Positions 1 through 8,581 of a stretch of DNA of 64,000 bases are shown here, piece after piece; positions within the stretch are counted from its first letter, which is position 1; each line of letters opens with the position of its first letter. Below the pieces are notes generated by a model that saw only the letters and a list, made by a program, of their open reading frames with translations, did no database searches and was not told the DNA's origin. The stretch is taken from contig DAOQSN010000030.1 in NCBI GenBank assembly GCA_035356615.1, positions 1 through 64,000 on the forward strand, given 5' to 3'. The stretch is from JAKQDH01 sp029558835. GTDB lineage: Bacteria > Planctomycetota > Phycisphaerae > UBA1845. The position numbers were made by a program, and so were the translations under genes.

Positions 1-705
1 TACTACCGCCGGACGATCTACCATCCGCTGGTGGCCAGCTTCAGCGCGGCGGGCGACTACGACGCCCCGCGGCTGGGCGAGGGCTTCGTGCATGCCATCC
101 TGCGGCGGGGCAACAGCAGTTCGGCCGAAGGGGCGGTGCGCTTCGTACGCGCCACGGTGCGGCAGAGTCGGCAACTGGCAACTCATCTGGACGTGCGGAT
201 CGACGCCGGCCTGGTGACCGGACGGGTGCTGGACGCGATGGACGACGAAGGGGCACGCTTCGTGGGCCGCATCCGGAACAATGCGGTGCTGGATGCGTTG
301 GCGGCACCCTACCTGAAGCGTCCGCCGGGCCGGCCGCTGAAAGAGGGCGACGAGTTCGCGGTAGAACTGGGCACGTATCAGGCCGGCGAATGGACGCGGC
401 CGTACCGGGTGGTGCTGGTGGTGATCGACCTGCCGGACCCCAAAACGGGGCTGCGTGAACTGTTCCCGCACTACTTCGTCCTGGTGACCAACTGGCGCCT
501 CGAGCAGCGTGGCGGCTGGGAGCTGGTGGAGCACTACCGCCGGCGCGGGACGTTCGAGGATCGGCTGGGCGAGTTCAACGGGGCGATCGGCAATGGCTTG
601 TCGGCTGGATCGTTCGCCGCCAACGAAGCCGGCCTGCTGCTGAAGCTGCTGGCGTTCAACCTGGCGGGGATGCTGCGCGTCTTGCTCACGACCCTCTCCT
701 TGTGA
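1..705 (+). pseudogene. IS1380-family transposase fragment, truncated at both ends
   Basis: The reading frame is open from the first base and ends at TGA 703-705, so the 5' part lies outside the window. The translation resembles the DDE domain of IS1380 transposases: an HPL segment, then a GN-S-A-G motif (RRGNSSSAEGAVRF), a VRIDAG segment where the family usually has VRADSG, a VVTN-like strand (FVLVTNW), and the Y-RRGT-E-R segment leading into the last conserved helix. The family normally continues for several dozen residues past that helix. Here similarity stops at about base 684 and five unrelated residues follow. Those last codons are the reverse strand of a promoter-leader module also found near 16 kb, so the 3' end looks cut by recombination. 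I see no terminal inverted repeats of the element. Probably inactive. Confidence 0.75.
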
Positions 706-818
706 AGTGTCGCCCTTGCATGTCGAACCGGCAATCCCCGTTCGTTGAACCTGATGCCGCCATTCCACGCATGCAGACCACGCAATCCAAGCGGGAACGG
801 TCCATCGTGCCCTTGCCG
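684..818 (-). promoter_or_regulatory. Promoter-leader module, copy 1 (orphaned)
   Basis: Read on the minus strand, these 135 bases align without gaps to 15922-16056, with 96 identical positions by hand count. They include an AAGGAGAGG ribosome-binding site and a GTGAGC start at 689-684. The equivalent promoter hexamers are TTGGAT and TGGAAT with 17 bases between; the -10 is weaker than in the other copy (TATGAT). After GTGAGC the sequence is transposase rather than a secreted-protein gene. The module therefore appears to have lost its gene to the IS1380 insertion or a later deletion. Confidence 0.6.
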
Positions 819-872
819 AGTGCGTGACGATTCCGGCGGGTTCAGCACCTGCCCTCGGACGGGGCAAGGGGT

Positions 873-975
873 TGTCCCGAAAAACGCGGGACAGGTTCGT
901 TTTCGATGGGCTCGCGCCTGGGGCGATGTGGGCCAACCCGGCGGCACGCCTCGAAAAAGCAGCCTGTCCCGTTTT
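873..975. repeat. Small element bounded by TGTCCCG palindromes
   Basis: Bases 873-893 form a perfect 7-bp hairpin (TGTCCCG, 7-base loop, CGGGACA). About 70 bases on, 963-975 (CCTGTCCCGTTTT) is an imperfect inverted copy of 881-895. The unit lies between the convergent ends of the transposase remnant and the S8 protease. It could serve as a transcription stop or be a REP/MITE-like remnant; no second copy is visible in the window. Confidence 0.4.
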
Positions 976-976
976 C

Positions 977-2824
977 TCAGGGTATCGTGAGCGTCAGTCG
1001 CCCGGTGGTTTGGGCACCGGTTGCGTCCATCACGACCAGGGTGACGACGTGCTCCCCCCGGGCGCTTCCTGCGCTGCGCCAGAGGTAGGACACGCCGGCC
1101 GAGGTGCCGCTCACCGCGCCGACCGACTTCGACGTGCCGTCGATGAGCCACTCGACGGTGGCCAGACCGTCGGCGTCACGCAGGGTCGCCTGAATCGTGA
1201 CGTTGCCGCGCACCGTGGCGCCGGCAGCCGGGGAGTCAAACACAATCCCAGTGGTGCTCGCCGTGGATGCGCCGCTGCCCCGCGCAAAGGTGACCGTAAC
1301 ACCGGTGGACACGGTGGCGTGTCCCGCCCAATCGGTTGCGCGCGCCGTCAGAACATGGGCCCCGGCCGCGAAGCGCGTGGGCTCCAGTACCAACCTGTAC
1401 GGAGCACGCGTGTCGGTGGCGTAGGGCAGCCCGTCCACCAGCAGCACTACATCGGCCACGCCGCTGTCATCGGCGGCCGTAATCGAAACCTGCACGCGCC
1501 CACTGATGCGTGCGCCGGCCGTCGGAGATGCGATCCGGACCGTCGGTGGCGTGGTGTCCGCTTCGTCCTCGGCATAGACGGCAGCCGCCACCACGGCCGC
1601 GGCATCCACGCGGCCCGCCCCGAACGTGTTGTCCACACCCGGCGTACCCAGGTCAACCGCGTGGTCGGTAAGCAGCGCGGCGACCGTGCTGGGACGCAGG
1701 TCCGGGTTGATGGACCAGCCTAGGGCGGCCACACCCGCCACGATCGGTGCCGCGAAGGAGGTACCACTGGCCGCGCGATACGTCGCGCCCCAATCCGTCG
1801 AGTAGATGCCCGTCCCGGGGGCGACCAGGCCGATAAACGGGCCGGAATCCGAGAAGGACGCGAGCGCGTCGGCGTTGTCCAGGGCGCCGACGAACAGCGC
1901 CTCCGGGTACCCGGCGGCCGTGCCCGCCTGACCGAAGTTGCCCGCGCTGATGACCACGAGCGCACCCTGCCGTGACGCCGCCTGAGCCGCCGTCCGCACG
2001 AGTCGGTTCGATTGCAGCGGCGCGAAGCTGACGTTGATGACTTTCGCACCCTGCCCGGCCGACCAGAGGATGCCAGCCGCCAGGTGTCGCGCGGTCGCCT
2101 GGCCCAGTTCGTCGCTCGCCCGCACGACCAGCAGCGGACAGTCCCAGGTCACGCCGGCCACCCCTGTGGCGTTTCTGGTGGCGGCCGCGATGATCCCCGC
2201 CACCATTGTCCCATGACCGTAGACGTCTTCGTAGTCCGCGTTGTCGTTGTAGACGTTCCATCCGCCGGCGACCCGGCCGGTGAGGTCGGGGTGCGTGGTG
2301 TCGATCCCGCTGTCGACGACGGCCACCTTCACGGCCCGGCTGCCGGTCGTTGTTTCCCAGGCCTCACGGGCACCGATCCGATCGAGGTGCCACTGCCTGG
2401 CATACAGTGGATCGTCAGGCAACCCCTCCGCCGTGAAGACGTAGTTCTTGTGCAGCCCCTCGATCAGGCCAGTGGCATCCAGCGCCGCGGCCACGGCACC
2501 CAGCTCTCCAGCCGTCACGGATAGCACCTCCAGGTCAACCTCGTCCAGTCGTGCTACGACCGTGGCACTTGCCTGGGCGTAGGCGAGGGCCAGCGCCTCG
2601 GCGTCCGCGCCCGGGTAGGGCTGAACAAGCAACTCCGTCTCGACGAACGGCCGTTGCGCCAGGACCGGATCGGCATCATCCGGGAAGGCGTACTGCGCCG
2701 CTGCCGACGGGTCGGACGCGTCGATACCCGCGATGTTGCCGAGCCCGCCGCAGCCGGCCCCGGGCAGAACGAGCAGCAGGCCCGCAAGCACTCCGCTTCG
2801 AGCAGGTAGGTTCCGACGTCCCAT
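977..2824 (-). CDS. Subtilisin-like (S8) serine protease, lipoprotein, with Ig-like tail
   Basis: A 615-residue secreted protease. The N-terminus is a lipoprotein signal (basic MGRR, hydrophobic core, lipobox ending in Cys25), so the mature enzyme is probably membrane-anchored outside the cytoplasm. The catalytic triad is complete: Asp171 (VVDSGID), His204 (GHGT) and Ser356 (SGTSFAAP), with the oxyanion Asn296 (SAGN). Residues 60-130 look like an inhibitor-type propeptide. After the protease domain come two beta-sandwich repeats, starting near 428 (PPTVRI) and 525 (IVFDSP), each with the V-DG or IDG strand typical of bacterial Ig-like domains. It is convergent with the transposase remnant. 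Substrate unknown. The S8 assignment is secure; the role is inferred only as extracellular proteolysis. Confidence 0.93.
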   Translation of the reverse strand: MGRRNLPARSGVLAGLLLVLPGAGCGGLGNIAGIDASDPSAAAQYAFPDDADPVLAQRPFVETELLVQPYPGADAEALALAYAQASATVVARLDEVDLEVLSVTAGELGAVAAALDATGLIEGLHKNYVFTAEGLPDDPLYARQWHLDRIGAREAWETTTGSRAVKVAVVDSGIDTTHPDLTGRVAGGWNVYNDNADYEDVYGHGTMVAGIIAAATRNATGVAGVTWDCPLLVVRASDELGQATARHLAAGILWSAGQGAKVINVSFAPLQSNRLVRTAAQAASRQGALVVISAGNFGQAGTAAGYPEALFVGALDNADALASFSDSGPFIGLVAPGTGIYSTDWGATYRAASGTSFAAPIVAGVAALGWSINPDLRPSTVAALLTDHAVDLGTPGVDNTFGAGRVDAAAVVAAAVYAEDEADTTPPTVRIASPTAGARISGRVQVSITAADDSGVADVVLLVDGLPYATDTRAPYRLVLEPTRFAAGAHVLTARATDWAGHATVSTGVTVTFARGSGASTASTTGIVFDSPAAGATVRGNVTIQATLRDADGLATVEWLIDGTSKSVGAVSGTSAGVSYLWRSAGSARGEHVVTLVVMDATGAQTTGRLTLTIP

Positions 2825-3297
2825 ATTCAGCCTCGGTTGCCGTAGCGTCGCGCATGCGCCGGATCAAGCCACACGCAGGGAATCGGCTCGCGGCGCGGGG
2901 CGCATGAGCGGGACCGTGTGGGACTGGGGTCCCTGGCAATCATCACGCGCCCTTCGGGTGGGAGGGAGAATGGAAGGCAGAGATGATGCAGGCTTGCCTG
3001 CCAGGGACTGAGTACGTCTTCAGCGTGGGTGCCATGCCCTCACCCGCCGCAGGCGGGGGTGGGCATGTGCTGCGGCACGCAGAAGCATACGTACCCGCGA
3101 CCGCGGTCGCGGGAGAGCATGGCGCCCACAACGCCCAAGACGCCAAACACATACGGGACTGGAAGTCCCTGGCGACTATCGCGCATCCTCTGGGCGCAGA
3201 GCGCATTCCCGCTTCCGCCCGTGAAGCAGGGTACGGATTCGATCGAGGCCACGAGCTGCTGGTCCCGCCCGGAGGGCCAGCGAGACACGGGCCGCGG
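2825..3297. other. Gap between two minus-strand genes, holding repeat D copy 1
   Basis: No convincing gene. Bases 3011-3153 are a dispersed repeat (separate entry). The rest, including the presumed promoter region of the S8 protease, shows no hexamer pair good enough to call. Confidence 0.5.
3011..3153 (+). repeat. Dispersed repeat family D, copy 1
   Basis: About 140 bases matching the reverse complement of 20321-20462 along the whole length. The unit contains a perfect 20-base palindrome centred on CCGCGG (CCCGCGACC / GGTCGCGGG) and a second imperfect hairpin, GCCATGCCCTCACCCGCCG / CGGGGGTGGGCATG. It has no open reading frame of its own and no transposase. The outer ends read GTACGTCTTCAGCG and GACGCCAAACACATA. 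Confidence 0.75.
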
Positions 3298-4104
3298 TCA
3301 CACCGGAATCGCGTTTGGACGAACGGGTTCCGTGCGCAGCGCGTCGGCGATAAGTTGCGCCACGCGTTTCCCCGACAGCAGCATGCCGCCGAAGATCGGG
3401 CCCATGCGCGGCCCGCCGAATGCGGCGCAAACGCTCATGCCGGCCACGAACAGCCCGGGATACACTTCGCCGGCCTTCTCGACAACAAATTCCTCGCCCG
3501 CGGCCGCGTCCATCGGTCCCTCCAACGCCCGCTCCACCGGCGTATCCCGGAAGTACCCGCGTCGCCGCAACGTTTGCACGACGATGGCCTCATGGCCCGT
3601 CGCGTCCAGCACGGCCGGGGCGCTGAACGTCAGCGGGTCCACGTGATACCGCCCCGAAATGCCCGTCCGATTGACCACCACGCCCACGACGCGCTCCTGG
3701 TGCACGCAGACATCCTCGAGCGTCACGAGGTTCAGCAGCACGACGCCCGCCTGCAAAGCGTGGTAGCACAGCCCGGCCGCCAGCTCGACTGCGTCCACAC
3801 TGTACAATCCTTCGCGACGCCGTTGATACCGGACCTTGAGGTCGTCAAGGACCGGCAGGGCCTCGTCCTGAAGGACAACCTCGTTCATGCCCATGCCCCC
3901 GCCCCAGATGCCGCCGCCGGGGGCGAGGTTGCGCTCGAACACGGTTACCTTGCGGCCGTCGCGGGCAAGGGTCAGCCCGGCCGTCAAACCCGCCGGCCCG
4001 GCCCCCACGATCAACACGTCGCTGTCGATGTGCTCCGTCAGCTTCTCGTAGTACCGCCCGACGATCGCACGGGAAATCTTCGATTCGTTGAACTTCTTGG
4101 CCAT
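3298..4104 (-). CDS. thi4: Sulfide-type thiazole synthase, Thi4 family
   Basis: Makes the ADP-thiazole precursor of thiamine from NAD, glycine and a sulfur source. The dinucleotide-binding loop VGAGPAG follows a typical leader strand, and the GGGIWGGGM segment and the C-terminal FVAGMSVCAAFGGPRMGP segment are family hallmarks. Where yeast Thi4 carries its sacrificial cysteine before a hydrophobic-Asp-Pro step, this protein has His in HVDPLTF. This matches the archaeal-type enzymes that use free sulfide catalytically. ATG at 4104 (MAKKFN) is preferred over ATG 4116, because GGAG lies 13 bases upstream of the former and only one or two bases from the latter. No thiamine-pyrophosphate riboswitch could be recognised upstream. 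Divergent from the carboxypeptidase gene. Confidence 0.92.
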   Translation of the reverse strand: MAKKFNESKISRAIVGRYYEKLTEHIDSDVLIVGAGPAGLTAGLTLARDGRKVTVFERNLAPGGGIWGGGMGMNEVVLQDEALPVLDDLKVRYQRRREGLYSVDAVELAAGLCYHALQAGVVLLNLVTLEDVCVHQERVVGVVVNRTGISGRYHVDPLTFSAPAVLDATGHEAIVVQTLRRRGYFRDTPVERALEGPMDAAAGEEFVVEKAGEVYPGLFVAGMSVCAAFGGPRMGPIFGGMLLSGKRVAQLIADALRTEPVRPNAIPV

Positions 4105-4614
4105 GATGGTCAGCATTCTCCAGGGTCACGCGTACCCCGCAGCGGCTCGGCCGCCCGGCCGGCGCCTGAGGGGGCCGGGCGTTCTTCTACTCGCTTCCCG
4201 AAGCAGCTACAAGACGGAAGCACCCGCGCCCGGGACCGCGGACACGCTCGGTGCCACCGGACGGTCCGCGGGCGGCCGGTCCCGCGCCGGGTCGTCCCGG
4301 CGCCGGTCCGTCGGAGCGGTTGGTCCCGGTGTTGTTCACATCCGGCACGATGGGTATAATGCGTACCTGGGGTTTGGACGGTTTCCCGCTCGTCGACCAA
4401 GCGGTCCGATAGCCTGCGGGGGACAGGTGGGGTGTTTACGACGCGGGTGTACTAGGGCGGCTCACCCCCGGGTGGGGGTACGGGTGCGGGGCAGGGCGTT
4501 CGGCGGCCGAGCCGGTCACCGCTGCCGCGAACCGGGCCCGGCGTTCACCACTCCAAGCCATCCGGGAGTCCGGGGTGTCCGTGGACACCTCGAAGGCGAC
4601 GCGGGGGATACCTG
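4105..4614. other. Divergent intergenic region, thi4 / M14 carboxypeptidase
   Basis: About 500 bases without a gene. It carries one good plus-strand promoter at 4332-4360, leaving a roughly 250-base untranslated leader before the carboxypeptidase. No matching minus-strand promoter was found. Confidence 0.5.
4332..4360 (+). promoter_or_regulatory. Sigma-70-like promoter, M14 carboxypeptidase
   Basis: TTGTTC (4332-4337), 17 bases, then a perfect TATAAT (4355-4360), in an otherwise very GC-rich stretch. It faces the carboxypeptidase gene at 4615. Confidence 0.5.
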
Positions 4615-6636
4615 ATGCAAATTCACAAGATGGCAGGCATGGCGTTGGCGGCGGTGGTTCTGGGGGGGGGCCTGACGGCACCTGCACGAGCGGATTCCTG
4701 GACAACTTACGCGGAGATCGGCCCGACGCTGCTCAGCTATGAAACGAGCTATCCCACGCTCGCCAAGCGGTACAACATCGGGTCGAGCTACCAGGGCCGG
4801 AGCCTGTGGGCCATCCGCCTGTCCGACAACGTCCTGGTGGAGGAGGATGAGCCGGAGTTCAAGTACATCTCCACGATGCACGGCGATGAGATCGTGGGGA
4901 CCAAGATGTGCATGATGCTCATCGACTGGCTGCTGACCAATTACGGCACGGACCCGGACGCCACGAACATCATCGATAACGTCGAGCTGTGGATCGTGCC
5001 CCTCATGAATCCGGACGGGTACGACCGCAGCCCGCGCATCCGAGAGAACGCCCAGGGTTATGACCTGAACCGCAACTTCCCGGATTACGGCGACCCCAAC
5101 ACGCCGACGGGGCGTCCCACGGAAGTCCAGGTGATCATGAACTGGTCGTTCGGCCGGTCCTTTACGTGCTCGGCCAACCTGCACACCGGCGCCTTGGTCA
5201 TCAACTACCCGTTCGACAACGAGGACAGCGGGTCGCGCTACACACCCGATGACGACCTGATGATCTACATCAGCGAGCAGTACTCGTACTACAACCAGCC
5301 CATGTGGAACGGCAGCTTCTACCACGGCATCACCAACGGCGCCACCTGGTACTTTGTCTGGGGCGGGATGCAGGACTGGAACTACCATTTCATGGGCAAC
5401 AACGAAGTAACCATCGAGTTGAGTACGACCAAGCAGCCCGCCGCCTCGACCATCCCCACCTACTGGAGCAACAACCGCCAGTCGATGCTGGCGTACATCC
5501 AGACCTGCCTGATCGGTGTGCGCGGGCTGGTGACGGATGCCACGTCCGGGCGGGCCGTGGCCGCCACCGTCCGGGTCGTCGGGCGCAACCACGACATCTT
5601 CACCGACCCCGACGTGGGCGACTATCACCGGATGCTGATGCCGGGCACGTATGACCTGACCTTCAGCGCAACCGGGTATGACCCGCTGCGGGTCAACAAC
5701 GTGGTGGTCGGTTCGGGCAACGCTGCGCGCCTCGACGTTCAGCTCTACGGGGCGCCGACCGTCGCCTACCCCAACGGGGGCGAGGAGCTGGAAAGCGGCC
5801 TGCCCGCGACCGTGACCTGGACCGGCAATCCCGCCGCCCAGTTTCAGGTGCAATACACGGACAACTACGGGGACATGGCGGCCGTCTCCGACGGTTTCGA
5901 GAGCGGCACGCTGGGGCCCGCGTACACCAGTGGCGGCGGCGCGGCCTGGTTGGTGACGACGTCGAGCTACCACACGGGCACGCGTTCCGCCCGGGCCGGC
6001 GCGATCACCCACAACCAGACTTCCTGGCTGCAACGGAACGCCAACGGTGGCAACCTCCGTTTCTGGTATCGCGTCAGCTCGGAAGCCTCTTACGACTTCT
6101 TCAACTTCTACATTGACGGGAACCGCCAGCTCCACCTCTCCGGTACCGTTGCCTGGACGCAGTACTCGACCACGCTGTCGGCCGGCTCCCACGTGCTGCG
6201 CTGGGAGTACACCAAGGACGAGTCGCAGTCCTCCGGCAGCGACACCGTCTGGATAGACGACCTCGAACTCACGGTGGACAATACCACCTGGACCGACATT
6301 CTCCCGCTCAGCGAGACCGGGCAAACGCAAACGACCTGGACGCCCGGCACGCCCGGTGACGACTACAAGGTACGCGTCCGGTCCTACGTGAGCGGTACCT
6401 ACGGAGACTGGGACGAGAGCAACGCGACGTTCACGATCGTACCGGCCGCGTCCGCCGATGGGGACTATGACCAGGATGGCGACGTGGACCTGGCCGACTA
6501 CGCCGCCTTCCAGAACTGCTTCGGCCAACCGGCCGGCGGCGCGTGCGGGCAGGCCTTCAACTTCGCAGTGGACGGGACGATCGACCTGGAGGACTTCGTT
6601 GATTTCGTGCCGGAGTTGACCGGTCCACTGATGTAA
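4615..6636 (+). CDS. Secreted M14 zinc carboxypeptidase with dockerin-like C-terminus
   Basis: 673 residues. A signal peptide (hydrophobic 7-22, cleavage after ARA at about 26) is followed by an M14 peptidase domain. Zinc ligands are His89 and Glu92 (HGDE) and His190 (NLHTG). Arg153 lies in the DLNRNF substrate motif, and Glu268 (TIEL) fits the catalytic glutamate. Next come a carboxypeptidase-regulatory-like beta domain (about 300-378), a fibronectin-like strand set, a jelly-roll segment with FESG at its start (about 425-565), and a final pair of calcium-loop segments (DYDQDGDVDLADY, then VDGTIDLEDF) like a dockerin type I domain. No cohesin is seen in the window. Likely an exported peptide- or protein-trimming enzyme. 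A GC-rich hairpin follows the stop codon. Confidence 0.93.
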   Translation: MQIHKMAGMALAAVVLGGGLTAPARADSWTTYAEIGPTLLSYETSYPTLAKRYNIGSSYQGRSLWAIRLSDNVLVEEDEPEFKYISTMHGDEIVGTKMCMMLIDWLLTNYGTDPDATNIIDNVELWIVPLMNPDGYDRSPRIRENAQGYDLNRNFPDYGDPNTPTGRPTEVQVIMNWSFGRSFTCSANLHTGALVINYPFDNEDSGSRYTPDDDLMIYISEQYSYYNQPMWNGSFYHGITNGATWYFVWGGMQDWNYHFMGNNEVTIELSTTKQPAASTIPTYWSNNRQSMLAYIQTCLIGVRGLVTDATSGRAVAATVRVVGRNHDIFTDPDVGDYHRMLMPGTYDLTFSATGYDPLRVNNVVVGSGNAARLDVQLYGAPTVAYPNGGEELESGLPATVTWTGNPAAQFQVQYTDNYGDMAAVSDGFESGTLGPAYTSGGGAAWLVTTSSYHTGTRSARAGAITHNQTSWLQRNANGGNLRFWYRVSSEASYDFFNFYIDGNRQLHLSGTVAWTQYSTTLSAGSHVLRWEYTKDESQSSGSDTVWIDDLELTVDNTTWTDILPLSETGQTQTTWTPGTPGDDYKVRVRSYVSGTYGDWDESNATFTIVPAASADGDYDQDGDVDLADYAAFQNCFGQPAGGACGQAFNFAVDGTIDLEDFVDFVPELTGPLM

Positions 6637-6657
6637 AGCCGGAAGCGGCACGCGCGA

Positions 6658-6681
6658 GGGCGGTCGGTCCGCCGGCCGCCC
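6658..6681 (+). terminator. GC-rich hairpin after M14 gene
   Basis: GGGCGGTCGG, a 4-base loop, then CCGGCCGCCC: 10 bp with one wobble or mismatch, 21 bases after the stop. There is no T-tract, so termination is a guess. Confidence 0.35.
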
Positions 6682-6746
6682 GGCCACGGAGCCTGGGGAC
6701 ACAGGGTGCATGAGCGGACGAGCCCGCTGAGCAGTGAGAGCAACCC

Positions 6747-7754
6747 ATGAGCAGAATGACAATGACCTGGATCGTAACGGTGCTGCTGACACCGGCCGTG
6801 GCGTGGTGCCAGGCGCCCGGCGTCGAGGACAACATCCACGTGGCCGCCCAGCGCGGCGACCTCCAGCAGGTGCGGACTCTGCTCGAGCGTTCGCCCGCGG
6901 TCCTTCAGGCACGCGACGAGATGGGGCGGACGCCGCTGCACACGGCCGCCCTGGCCAAGGACCCAGTGCCCATGCTGGACTTACTGCTGAGCCAAGGCGC
7001 GGACGTGGCGGCCCAAGACGAGGAAGGCCGCGCGGCGTTGCACGTGGCGGCTGAGGCGTTCAAGGGGCCGGCGGTCGAGTTGCTCCTGAAGCACAAGGCC
7101 CCCGTGAACGCGCAGGACGCTCGGGGCAGGACGCCCCTGCACCTCGCCGCTGCCGCCGGGGTGAACAACGAGGACGACACGCAGCGCCGCCGGACCGTCA
7201 CCGAAGCGCTGCTCGCCCACGAGGCGAAGGTCAATCTTGCCGACGCTGAGGGCCTGACCGCGCTGCATGTAGCCGCGGCGCTCGACCGCGCCGATATGGT
7301 GAAGTTGCTCCTGGCGGCCAAGGCCGACGTGACCGCCCGCGACCAGCGCCAGCGCACCGCGTTGCACTGGGCGGCCACCGGTGAGGACACCAAGCTCATC
7401 GCCGAGTTGATCGCCGCCGGGTCGGATGTGAAGGCCGTGGACAAGGCGGGCGACACGCCGCTCCACGTGGCCGCCGGGCGATTCCGCCACGCGGTGGCCG
7501 ACGTCCTGCTCAAGAACGGCGCCGAGGTGAACGCCCGCAATGCCCGCGGGGCCACGCCGCTGATCGTGCTGGCCGGTGGTGCCCACGGTGACCGCAAAGT
7601 CGACCAGGCACTGACGCGGGTCGCGGAAGTCCTCATCGCCGCCGGGGCGGACGTGAACGCCCGCGACGCGCAGGGACGCTCCGCCATCGACTACGCGTCG
7701 CTCACCACGAACACCATGCTGGCCGACACGCTGCGTCGCGCCGCCGGACGCTGA
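6747..7754 (+). CDS. Exported ankyrin-repeat protein
   Basis: 335 residues. A signal peptide (MSRMTMTWIVTVLL..., cleavage after WCQA near residue 23) is followed by eight or nine ankyrin repeats of about 33 residues. The repeats show the usual G-TPLH-AA and V-LLL-GADVNA signatures almost throughout (for example GRTPLHTAAL, GRAALHVAAE, GDTPLHVAAG). Ankyrin stacks bind proteins and have no enzymatic role. An exported one may act in the periplasm, possibly on the secreted carboxypeptidase encoded 110 bases upstream, but that link is only positional. The start follows GTGAGAG at a suitable distance. Confidence 0.9.
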   Translation: MSRMTMTWIVTVLLTPAVAWCQAPGVEDNIHVAAQRGDLQQVRTLLERSPAVLQARDEMGRTPLHTAALAKDPVPMLDLLLSQGADVAAQDEEGRAALHVAAEAFKGPAVELLLKHKAPVNAQDARGRTPLHLAAAAGVNNEDDTQRRRTVTEALLAHEAKVNLADAEGLTALHVAAALDRADMVKLLLAAKADVTARDQRQRTALHWAATGEDTKLIAELIAAGSDVKAVDKAGDTPLHVAAGRFRHAVADVLLKNGAEVNARNARGATPLIVLAGGAHGDRKVDQALTRVAEVLIAAGADVNARDAQGRSAIDYASLTTNTMLADTLRRAAGR

Positions 7755-7987
7755 GCACACCCGACGGCAGCGCTTCCCCGCTGGGACCAACGTACGCGAT
7801 TCGGCGTCGGCAGTCCGAAGCGCGACCGTTGCCGGCCATGTCCCAACGCCTGTGACGCGCGCGTTGACGCGCACGCACGCGCGGGGTGAGGGCCGTACCG
7901 CGCCTCCGCACGCTCCCCCGGTCTCTTCCCGCCGGGGGCGGGCGGTCCCGTCAGAGGCTCTTCGTGCCGGAGATGACGGCCAGTGCT

Positions 7988-8053
7988 CCCCTTGACGTTT
8001 CGCACGGGCCCAGCCCGTTTGCGGCCGCGCAGCGACCGGCGAAACGTCAGGGG
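7988..8053. repeat. Inverted repeat around a nested hairpin
   Basis: CCCCTTGACGTTTCG (7988-8002) pairs with CGAAACGTCAGGGG (8040-8053) with one bulged base. Between them, ACGGGCCCAGCCCGT (8004-8018) is itself hairpin-forming. The unit lies downstream of the ankyrin gene. Confidence 0.5.
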
Positions 8054-8139
8054 TCGTCAATGCCTGACACGTCAGGGCGTGGGTACACGCGCTCGCCGCG
8101 CGACCGAGTGCACGCCCACCAGAACCGGCGCGCCGCGTT

Positions 8140-8175
8140 CATCAGTCCCCCAGGTCCACGGGACCTGGGCCACCC
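8140..8175 (+). repeat. Short palindromic repeat family C, copy 1
   Basis: The unit reads CATCAGT, then a hairpin CCCAGGTCC / GGACCTGGG, then CCACCC. The same 36-base unit, with three or four differences, recurs at 54610-54645. Confidence 0.65.
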
Positions 8176-8254
8176 GTCCGGGCCGGCAATATGTGTGATG
8201 GGGCCCCCAGACGCACTGCTGCTGAAGGGCCCGCGAGCCGTCGCGTTCCTTCAG

Positions 8255-8581
8255 CTAACCCAAAGAGCGACGCTGCTCCTCGACGAGCTGCGCTACCTCG
8301 TCCGCATCGGGTATGTCATGGAAGGCCAGGGTCTCCCACTGGTCATGGAGATTCCACCACGACCCCGTGTTCTGGAGACACCAGAACGCCCACGGGGCGA
8401 CGCCGAACAGAACCGATTCGCCCCCGCTGGAGGAGTCGTGGCGGACACGCACACGCTGGCACTGGGTCAGCCTTAGTGCCTGCAGGCGAGGACTGCTGCC
8501 GGTTCGCAGCACCACGACGCGCTGGTTCGTAACCCCGTAGTACGTGCGGCGCTTCTCCGACGCCTTACGCAGGGAACGCAT
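8255..8581 (-). CDS. Bacterial PH-like domain protein, probably an N-terminally truncated fragment
   Basis: 108 residues. It begins RRTYYGVTNQRVVVL, the first strand pair of bacterial PH-like (YdbS/YdbT-type) domains, and ends with the FHDIPDADEVAQLV helix often seen in them. Full-length relatives place one or two membrane helices before this domain. Here an in-frame stop lies only five codons upstream of the ATG. A hydrophobic stretch that could be the missing helix (RLLWCFLVLLTPVLAY) is encoded just upstream, but in another frame. That suggests a frameshifted or decayed gene. The ribosome-binding site is poor. Function unknown. Confidence 0.45.
   Translation of the reverse strand: MRSLRKASEKRRTYYGVTNQRVVVLRTGSSPRLQALRLTQCQRVRVRHDSSSGGESVLFGVAPWAFWCLQNTGSWWNLHDQWETLAFHDIPDADEVAQLVEEQRRSLG

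Larger units (their letters stand above)
7755..8254. other. Gap with an inverted repeat and repeat C copy 1
   Basis: No gene supported on either strand. The stretch holds a long imperfect inverted repeat (7988-8053) and the short palindromic repeat at 8140-8175. It separates the convergent ankyrin and PH-like genes, so these hairpins may act as transcription stops. Confidence 0.45.

Noticed and set aside
738..760. TTGAACCTGATGCC, resembling the core of a thiamine-pyrophosphate riboswitch
   Set aside because: The other riboswitch motifs are absent, and the sequence is part of the promoter-leader module on the other strand.
1..975. A complete IS1380 element
   Set aside because: The transposase lacks its usual C-terminal part, no terminal inverted repeats or target duplication were found, and the left part is outside the window.
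4516..6912. A 798-residue open frame on the minus strand opposite the M14 gene
   Set aside because: It mirrors the codon structure of the plus-strand gene, has no recognisable domain, and is Val/Arg/Gly-rich as expected of an antisense shadow in GC-rich DNA.
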